A DNA stretch of 64,000 nucleotides. Source: Heterotrichella gracilis (lineage: Eukaryota; Sar; Xanthophyceae; Tribonematales; Xanthonemataceae). The position numbers and the translations under genes are program-made. The DNA lies in contig JAULBX010004221.1 of assembly GCA_032358255.1 (NCBI GenBank), forward strand, positions 62,001 to 126,000. Direction: 5' to 3'. The notes beneath the pieces were generated by a model. That model saw only the letters and a list, made by a program, of their open reading frames with translations, had not been told where the DNA came from and searched no databases. Positions 39,001 through 48,000 of this stretch are shown piece after piece; the stretch's first letter is position 1, and each line of letters opens with the position of its first letter.

Positions 39001-42000
39001 CTGATGGAAGGGAGTATGATTGGCATTGAATGAGCGTTTGCGCTGCGTCAACATGCTGACCATAGCTGGCACTGCCTACAGCCATTGGTTGAGGAAGAAG
39101 GTGCATGGTTTGGGGCTGAGCGGCAGCTAGGTAGGAGGCAATTGCTTGCACAGTCGGCAAGTCAAACATCAACGTTGCGGGAAGATCCATTCCGTATCTT
39201 GCAGAGATTGTGTTTTTTAGCTCCACAGCCCCTGTAACAGATCACCGTGAATTATAGCAGATCAAGGACAGACAACGAGCTAAAGTTCAAATGTCGGATC
39301 GCTGTTAGGGTAAATCGCTCGAGGTCAAAGGTAACCATTTGACCCCAAAGTAAGTGAGTTAAGATAAATCCAAGCTTCTTAAACAGGCGCCTTGGAATAG
39401 GGTTTAGCAAAGGTCACACAAGGGATTATCCCTCCTGTTGCATACTATGCATCCTACCATTACATCAGATCAGATCCACGAAGCAAGTGCCAAGGCAACC
39501 ATTGACCCATTGATGCAGACGCTGTCCAAGCAACTTACCAATTGAATCCACTCCAGCTTCCATCAGAGGCTGATCCACAGAAACCTGCAGATTTAGCGTC
39601 TGCTGAATCATCTCAACCACACTCCTGGCAATACCACCCACAGACTCCCCTGGTGCTGCCACCATCCGTGATTGTGCATATGTAGTGGGAGCATCTGCCA
39701 CTGTAGTCACCAAGCTGGCTATGTGCTGTGCTAGCTGGTTGATTGACGGGTAGTCAAACATGACTGTGGCAGACAGCTCAATGCTGAACTTTGTGTTTAA
39801 ATTGTTTCTTAGCTCCACGGCTGCAATGGAGTCCAGTCCTGCCTCCATCAGTGGCTGATCCCTGGAGACTAAACCTCCCAAGAGGGCGCTCACAGTGGAC
39901 TGCACATCCTGCATAACGAACAAACCACATCTGAGCCATTGGAACACGTACAATGTGTACAGGATGTGGGATTTGGCATCATCTGGATCAGACATCTTTG
40001 CGCAGGTGGATCTGCCTGTACGGGGTGAAATCTTGAATATGGAACACCAGTTTTACAGTAACTGTGTGGCTGCTGCCACCATGGTGCATGTGCACAAAGG
40101 AATACATTGCATGACCAAGCAGCTGGACATAGTTAAGCTAAAGAAATCGTTAAAGCAATTTCAGAATGGATCGTTGGTGCCACCTACCTGCAACACATTG
40201 TCTCTGTGAACCATTGTGACAGAAACAGCAGGCTGATAGTCCAACTGCTGCACGGTCTGTGACCTGCTGGAGATGAACGCTGCCAGGTGGCTGATGGTTG
40301 GGTAGTCAAACATGGCAGTGGCTGGCAGCTCCACAGAGAACATGGTGGTCAGCTGGTTGCGCAGCTCAACTGCAGCGATGGAGTCCAACCCTGCCTCCAT
40401 CAGAGGCTGGTCTGCAGGTATGCTGGAGCTGACCAGGCGGTTGACCACGCCCTGTAGCTCCTGCAGAAAGCACGCACACATATAATTTATAAAAAACAAG
40501 GCAAAACAAAGTTGAGATCTTGAGCAGCCAGGTGACTACGCCCATGCAGAGGGGAGACCATATGAACAAACAAATACACAGATAATAGATAGAAAATAAC
40601 AGGGAATAATATTCAAAAAATTGTATGTATTTTTGGCTGACTACACCCTGTAGCTCCTGCAGGAGGCACATACGGAAAAATAATCGCCAGGCTGAAATGC
40701 AACAAAAATGCAAGATTGCTACCTGGATCATATTGGGATGAGATGTTTTTTGTGGCGCCATGGGTGCCTTAGGATGGGCTGTAGCCAGCGGTTTGGTGGG
40801 TGGTGAAGGTCTCTGCATGTACTCTGGAGGAATGTGGCCATCACTGAAGGCAGCGATGACTGCCTGGCGTGAAAGCAGGTCAGGCAGCTGGTGTGCTGCA
40901 CCTGCCATGGTGATGTCTTGGAAGCCAACCTCTGTGAGGATGGCTCTCCAGCCTTCCCTGCTCAGTAGGGGTGTCCCTGAAGGAGCAACCCCATATCTGT
41001 TACTCAGTTTCCTACCTACTGAACTACCTGAACATCCGGATCCTAATGTATCTTTATAAACCAGTCGTGGTGAATTGCAAAAAGAAATACAGCATTTGCA
41101 GAACTCTTGACAAGATAGGATATTCACAAGTGCTTCCATGCATGTAGAAAATGTCACATCCATCAAGATCAAGCAACAGTGTGCACCAGAAGGCCACACC
41201 CTTCACAGGATGTGTGCAGCGGGCAAGGCAACAGCACACACATGCATGGAGCGCATAGATGCACCAAACTTGATGCATTTCCGCCCAAAAATGCATTAAT
41301 GCCAAATTTTTATCATTCATACCTTTCATCCGCCGGTGCTCATCATCAAACAGCCACCAGCCCTCAGTCAAGCCAAACGTCAGCGTCAGAAAGTCCGTCT
41401 TCCAGATCAGCTCATTGACCAACAAGACACCGTTGGTCCTCAACAGAGTTTTGCAGTGGCTCAAGGTGTTACCAATGTTGGAAGTTGCATGCAGCACATT
41501 TGTTGCAAACACGATGTCAAACTGGCCCCTGTTGAGCCCTTGTTGGACAATGTTCTTCTCCACATCAAGGTGCTTGAAGGTTGCAAACGGGTAACGTGGA
41601 CCATAGGTTTTGCGTCCATAGTTTATGAGCTGGTGGGAGATGTCTGTGTAGAAAAACTCAACGTTGTCAGCAAAAGGAAGGAGCTCCTCCATAACCACAG
41701 CAGAGGTGCCACCTGACCCAGACCCAATTTCTAGAAGTTTTATGCGCGCTGAGCTGCCAACTAGGCTTATCTTCAGCTTCACGTAGGCTACCACAGCCGC
41801 TGCCAGCTGCTCGTTGAAGGGCGCTGATATTTTTGAGTTTTTGTAAATTGGCTCCACAAGCGCTGGGGAGCCGTTGGGGAACATGACGTCAGTGACCTGG
41901 GTCTGATTGGTGAGTATTTGAGGCAGGCTGTGAAGGCACACACCCAGCAGCTTGACACTGGATGCGATGTCAACTGCTTCTGTCATCAACGCCTGCTCAG

Positions 42001-45000
42001 TGCTATCCAGGGACGCTGCCTCTGGAGAGTGTACCGCTGCTTGAGCTTCCCAGCAATCCTCACTGGTGGGTTTCACATACCCATCAGCTTCCAGAATGCC
42101 TAAAATTTCAGGCAAGAGCCGGTGATACTTTGCGGTGATGGCTTCCTGCAGCTGTTGAATGGTATGTGCATCCCCAGCATGGACAAAGCATCCCAGCTGC
42201 TGCATGGCTGCCAGCAGGGAAAGCCTTGTCCAGGAGGAGAAGGTTGCCACTGTGCCATGGATGCTTGGAGGCAGGTCGTTGCGGATCTGTAGCTGGAACA
42301 GGCTGTCCAGCAAACTCTGCGGAGTTGCCTGCATCTCCACTGGCATGCGCAACACACCTGCAGGCACACAGAGCATGGTTGAACACCATGACCAGGTGAT
42401 GAACCAACCAATGCAACGTGCATACCAGGGATCATGTAATGCAAATGAGCAAGCAACATATATCATTTCTGATGGCCGTGATCAAGGAGGACAAAGACTA
42501 ACCATTGCTGACTCCCAGTACCACCCCTTGGCGGTCTAGCAGAGCCGGTGCTAGATTCTGTTCACCAACAACCACAGGACGCAAGAAACCGCAATCCTTC
42601 ATTAGCCGTTTCCAGGTATCCTTACTCAGCAGTGGGGATCCTACACAGGACAGAGGACTGGTAAACAAATGACCTTTTGCAATCACAGCTATACGCAAAA
42701 TTAAAATGTTCATGCATACACAGTTATGCATGAACATTTTAATAACAAATAACAAATAACTGATTTTCTTTTACAAGCACTGATCAGACAGACTCATGAT
42801 GCATGCAAGCGCACCTGGGATCCTGTACTGTTCATCGCTGTATAGCCACCACCCATCGGTGAGCCCAAAGGTGAGCGTCAGATAGGCGGTTTTGGCCATG
42901 AGCTCATTCACAGCCAGGATGCCGTTTTGCTTCAGCAGCACCTTGCAGTTTGTGGGGGGCATATCATGAATTTGCATTTTTTGACACATAAAATCAAAAG
43001 AAGAAAATGATAGAAAATGAGACAATTAATGACTAAATTGGTTTATGTGCTTGTGATTCCTGCCACGAATAGGCGCACTTGTCAAGATGACAAGCAAATA
43101 AAACTTATTGCCCTACCTTGCAGTTGTACAGGGTGTCCTGCATGTTGGCAGTGGCATGCAGCACATTGGTTGCAAAGATGACGTCATAGCTGTGTCGCTG
43201 GTAGCCCTGCATCTCAACATCCTTCTCCACGTCCAGGTGCCTGAACTCTGCAAAGGGGTACTGCAGGCCATATGTCTTCCTGCCATAGCTGACAAGCTGC
43301 CCAGAGAGGTCAGTGTACACAAACTCGACCCTGCTCAGCGCTGCAAATTGCTGGAGCATTTGCAGAATGACCACTGAAGTGCCACCAGACCCTGATCCAA
43401 TCTCCAGGATCCTGATTGTATCACTAGAATGCTGCTGCAATCGAAGGGACACATAGCTCTGGAGCGCTGCAGCCAGCTGCTCGTTGAAAGGCGCTGATAG
43501 CTTCGGATTTTTGTAAATAGGTTCCACCAGCTCTGGGGATCCATTGGGGAACATGACGTTTGTGATGGGGACTTTTCCTACTAGGATGTCTGGTAGGGCG
43601 TCTAGGCAGGCTGACAGGAGAACCACGTTGGTTGCAATGTCCGGCACAACCTGGCTGATGAGGGAGCCCTTTGTTTGGGCAAGGGCTGCAATACTAGCAA
43701 CAAAGGAATCCTCTGCGATGCGGGCTGTGGCTGAAAGGGAATCCACGTCATCCTGCTGCACTACACCTGCAGAAGGATAAAGTACACCAGTACTGTTATT
43801 TGCCGCCATTCTGCACAGTTTATTAGCCACTGGTCCGCATTTGTTTCTGCTCAATTAGCATTCTGCGACAGTTTCAAAACGACATAAAAAGAAACAAAGA
43901 GAAATAGGGCATCCTGTCACCTACCTGCGGAAGAAAGAAGCAAAACTATTTCTGCAAGCAGCCTATGGTACTTGGGAAGGACCACGCTGCGAAGCTGCGA
44001 CGTTGACATTGGCTCGTGGGGTTTGGTGAAAAAGCCAAGCTGCTGGAGGGCGTGCAGCAGGCAGACTATGATCCACTGCTCAAACTGGGAAACACCCTCC
44101 GCAAACCCCTCCTGCACCAACAGTTCATGTGGTCATTGTCAGCAATGGAATGGCATTTAATTTAAGTTCACACAAAACAGAAAAAGAACAAAATGAATAA
44201 TAAGCACCAATATTATAATGATCATATCGATAGTGTTACATTGACACAAAAGTGGGAATGTAGGCAGGCATAGCAGGAATCTACAGCAAAGCTGCCCATT
44301 CACTATAAACTGTTCATCAGCTGCAAGCCGAACGCACCTGCAAATCATTCCTGATGGGCAACAATGTAATGAAATCAAAGAAATCGGAACTGGGCTCTGG
44401 GCAGGGCACCACGGGCACCTCAACTTGAGGCACCTCCACACAGGTGCTGGCCACTGTCACTGCCTGTGCACCTGCTCCCATAGCCTGTAGCACTGGCCTG
44501 ATCTGCACATCCTTGAGCAACAAGTGTGTGGAGGAGGTGGAAGCCAGCAGCCTGTTATGGGTGATCAGCGCCCCCGGTCTATCTGGAGAGGGATGCACCT
44601 CAACAGAAGTGAACTTTGGCCCTTCACAAGGGGATGGCTTATACAGACCAAAGGCAGCTGACACCACCGGACCACGCTCTGATTGGTCCCTCAGGACCCC
44701 ACCAATGTGAATGCAGTTGTCTGTCTCTGCGGGGTGGCTGTGGAAACCTGTGCTGTGCACATGAAGGGAGGTAATGGTGCCGATTGCACGCTTCACAATC
44801 TTGGCATCTTTATCTTTGGATCCGCTGGCGATGTCCAAAATGGCATGAGCTGGCAATCTCCCAGGTGTCAATAGCAGCTGTGCCATATTACGTTCCCCTT
44901 GGATCTGACTCACAGATGCTGACAGGTGCGCTGCTGACCTGGCACTGGCAAGGTTGCTGACCTGGATAGATCCAGTGCTGTAGTTGGCTGTGCATCCCAG

Positions 45001-48000
45001 TAGGAGCCTCTGGCCGGGGCTGGGGATGATCACGGGGATTGGCAAAGAGGCCCCGCTGATGCATGGGGATGCTGCGCTGTTGCTGCTGGTCCCAGAGGTT
45101 GCTGGTCCCATCCCAGCGGCCAGGAGGACTGCCGAGGCATAGGCTAGCTCCAGCAGCATCGCGCCTGGGCAATTGAAAACATGTAGATGAAAGATGGAAA
45201 ATTTAAAAACACTAAAAAGATGTGTACTACGCAGCTTGTCCATAAACAGCTGTTTAGCCTAGGCACCATTTATAAGTGTTAGCAATGAGAGAGACTGTGC
45301 CCTCCTGTCCACCACCTAGGTCAATGCTTCATGCTTTAGGGTTTCTCCTACCTGGGCAGATCAGCTTCCCCTGCACTGCGTGGTGCACCAAAAAGCTGAA
45401 CGCAGCCCTGTTGAATGCCAGCTGGAAGGTCGTTGAAGCCCTGCTGACAGGCGCAGCTGTGCACAGCAGCTGGTGGGAGGTGACTTGGTACCAGTACCGC
45501 TGGTGGTGGAACCGGATGGGTGCCAGGGGGAGGACTTTGGCCATGGAGCGCGGTGTCTGTAGGAGAGCGTGTGCGTTTGTGCCCTGGTATGCAAATGCGC
45601 TGATGGCTGCCGCGTATTGCAGGGAGGCTGTCCACTCGTTCTCCATCTGAGAGGGTGCCGCTTGCCTGCGAGCATAAGTAAATGATCATACAAGTATGTG
45701 CAGACCATTGATTTTCCATGGGTGTAATTACCATAAATTGATGAACGAGGTTGAAATTCAAGGAAGAATGACTACGCGCCTGCCTCATGGGCAAGGGCAT
45801 TGGTTGTTAACTGCACACAATGAGTTAGTGCCAGGCTTGGAGGCGGCCATCCCCTCACCTGTCCCTAAGAGATCAGGGTTTGGGTTGCCAACTGTAACCC
45901 TACCTGCGCACGTAGAAGCCCCGCAGGTATCCCACTTTGTCGTACTGTTCGCTGGCGCTTGAGATGAAGCGGTTGAATGTGCGCAGGTGCGGGAACTCAA
46001 GGGAGCTACCCTGCTGCAGCAGGCGCGCGGCGGCACCTGCCAGGTAATAAAACAAAAAATATGAATATGAGACAACAAAAACAGCCACTGTGCAGAAAAT
46101 GCTGGGAGGTTTGATACAATGCAAATCAACATTGTAGCATTACCCTCCTGCCACTAATGCCACTCGTCATTACCCGTCCAGTCCCAACATGTCCGCTATG
46201 GCCCCTACTCTACCTGCCATGCCCACCACTCCTGCGGCCGGCTCTGTGTGGCCATGGCGGCCTGGAGTTCTGGGGCCATGCTCGCGTGCTTTGAGGTGCG
46301 GTACACTACAAGCGCTCACTTTCTTCCCTCTCTACCCATCCATAACCCTCCTACCAGCTATTCAACCCTCATCACAATGCCCTGCGCACTGGGCCCTCCT
46401 ACCATACCTGCCATGCCCACCACTCCCGCAGCTGGCTCCGTGTGCCCATGTCGAGCCTTGGCAGCCTGCAGCTCCAGGGTCATGCTGACGTGCTTGGAGG
46501 TGCGGTAGACAGCAAATGCTGCGCTGAGCTCGATGGGATCACCGACTGCCGTGCCTGTGCCGTGCATTTCGAGGGTGGCCACGCAGCTGGCGGCGATCTT
46601 CCCGTTTTGGAGGGCGTCGCCAATCACCTGAAAACAAAGTAGACTATTTAAGTGGTGCGCGCGCCAAAACCCTGAAGCCCTAAAGGGCTGGCACTGATCC
46701 CACCATTGTGGCAGGCATCCCACTTCCTTTGATGTGCAAACAAGAAGTTGGAGATTGGACGAGTATGCCTAAAAAGTAGGCATGCTTGTAGTGATGATTT
46801 ATTTGAGAAGAAAAGAGAACAAATGTAGTGCAACACAAACTGGAGAGCCTCAAACCCTCAGGGTGTTTGCCAGCCTGCTGTGTCTATCACCTGCTGCTGT
46901 GCGGGGCCAGAGGGCGCTGTGAGGGAGCTGGACCGCCCATCCTGATTGACAGCCGTGGACAGCAGCGCAATGGCCGACTCGGTGTAAGGCGCGTCCCTTG
47001 GGAGGGTCACCGATTGCAGAAAATGAACCACGCAAGCCTCTCCCCTGCCATAGCCATCCCCATACTGGTCCAGCGTCTTGCACCGCCCGTCGGGCGCCAG
47101 CATGCCTGCTTTGCCCAGCACCGCCATGGTCTGTGGGCGCAGGATGAGGTTGACGCCGGACACCAGCGCGGCCTGGCAGTCGTTCCTGGCCAGGAAGGAG
47201 GTTGCTGCCACGTGGGCGCCTACAAGGGAGGCGGAGCAGGCGGTGTCCACGCTGATGGAGGGACCTGCGAGGAGGGGTTAGGGTTAGGTTAGGGTTTGAG
47301 GTTTAGGGGGCAGGCTGCGCCTACTAGGGAGGCGGAGCAGGCGGTGTCCACACTGATGGAGGGACATGCGAGAAGGGTGTAGGGGTTAGGGTTTGGAGTT
47401 AGGATTTGAGGTTAGGTTTAGGCGGAGCAGGCGGTGTCCACGCTGATGGAGGGATCTGCAAGAATAGTGTAGGGTTTAGGGTTTACATGTAGCAAGACGT
47501 GCCATGCCATGTCCATGGTGTACCCAGCCTGCTCAGCTGAACCCTAATCTCAAACCCCAAAGCTTGAACCCTAACCATAACCCCTCCTCGGAGGTCCCTC
47601 GCAATACCAAGTCAAACCTTTTAAGGGAACGCACTCGCACGCCCCTCCTACCCCACCTCAAAGCTTAGTGAGTATGACATGCAGCCACAGGCCACGCTGA
47701 ATTAACGCTGAATGCTGTCAGCTCAACCCTAAACCTTAAAGTCTCAACCCTACCTGTGAGGGCCAGGGAGTAGGACATACGGCCACAGGCCACGCTGAGC
47801 GTCCCAGAAGTCGCCGAGAAGGCGTTGATACCCTGAGTGCCCAGCGTGTTGAGAAAATACTCAATAAACTGCAGCCCCACTGTGACGGCCACCTTGCGCC
47901 CCGCCCGCTTAGGGTTTAGGGTTTCCAGGCTGGAGCTGTGCAGGGCTGTGTAGCCGCACTGGAGCAGCAGGCGCTGCTGCGCGTCCATGAACATGGCTTC

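Larger units (their letters stand above)
42500..44115 (-). other. C-methyltransferase domain MT1
   Basis: This SAM-dependent methyltransferase domain would methylate the alpha carbon of the ACP-bound beta-keto chain. It starts with a helical region (about 44.1-43.9 kb), then carries the SAM-binding motif [12 protein letters not shown] (about 43.4 kb), [14 protein letters not shown] and a C-terminal FGLTDGWWL segment (about 42.86 kb). It is followed in tandem by a second, closely similar domain. Four exons are visible; the intron at about 42,942-43,116 has direct repeats at both splice sites. Confidence 0.85.

Noticed and set aside
47270-47480. TTAGGG-like runs considered as a real telomere or chromosome end
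   Set aside because: The units are few, irregular and mixed with exon copies, and coding sequence continues on both sides.
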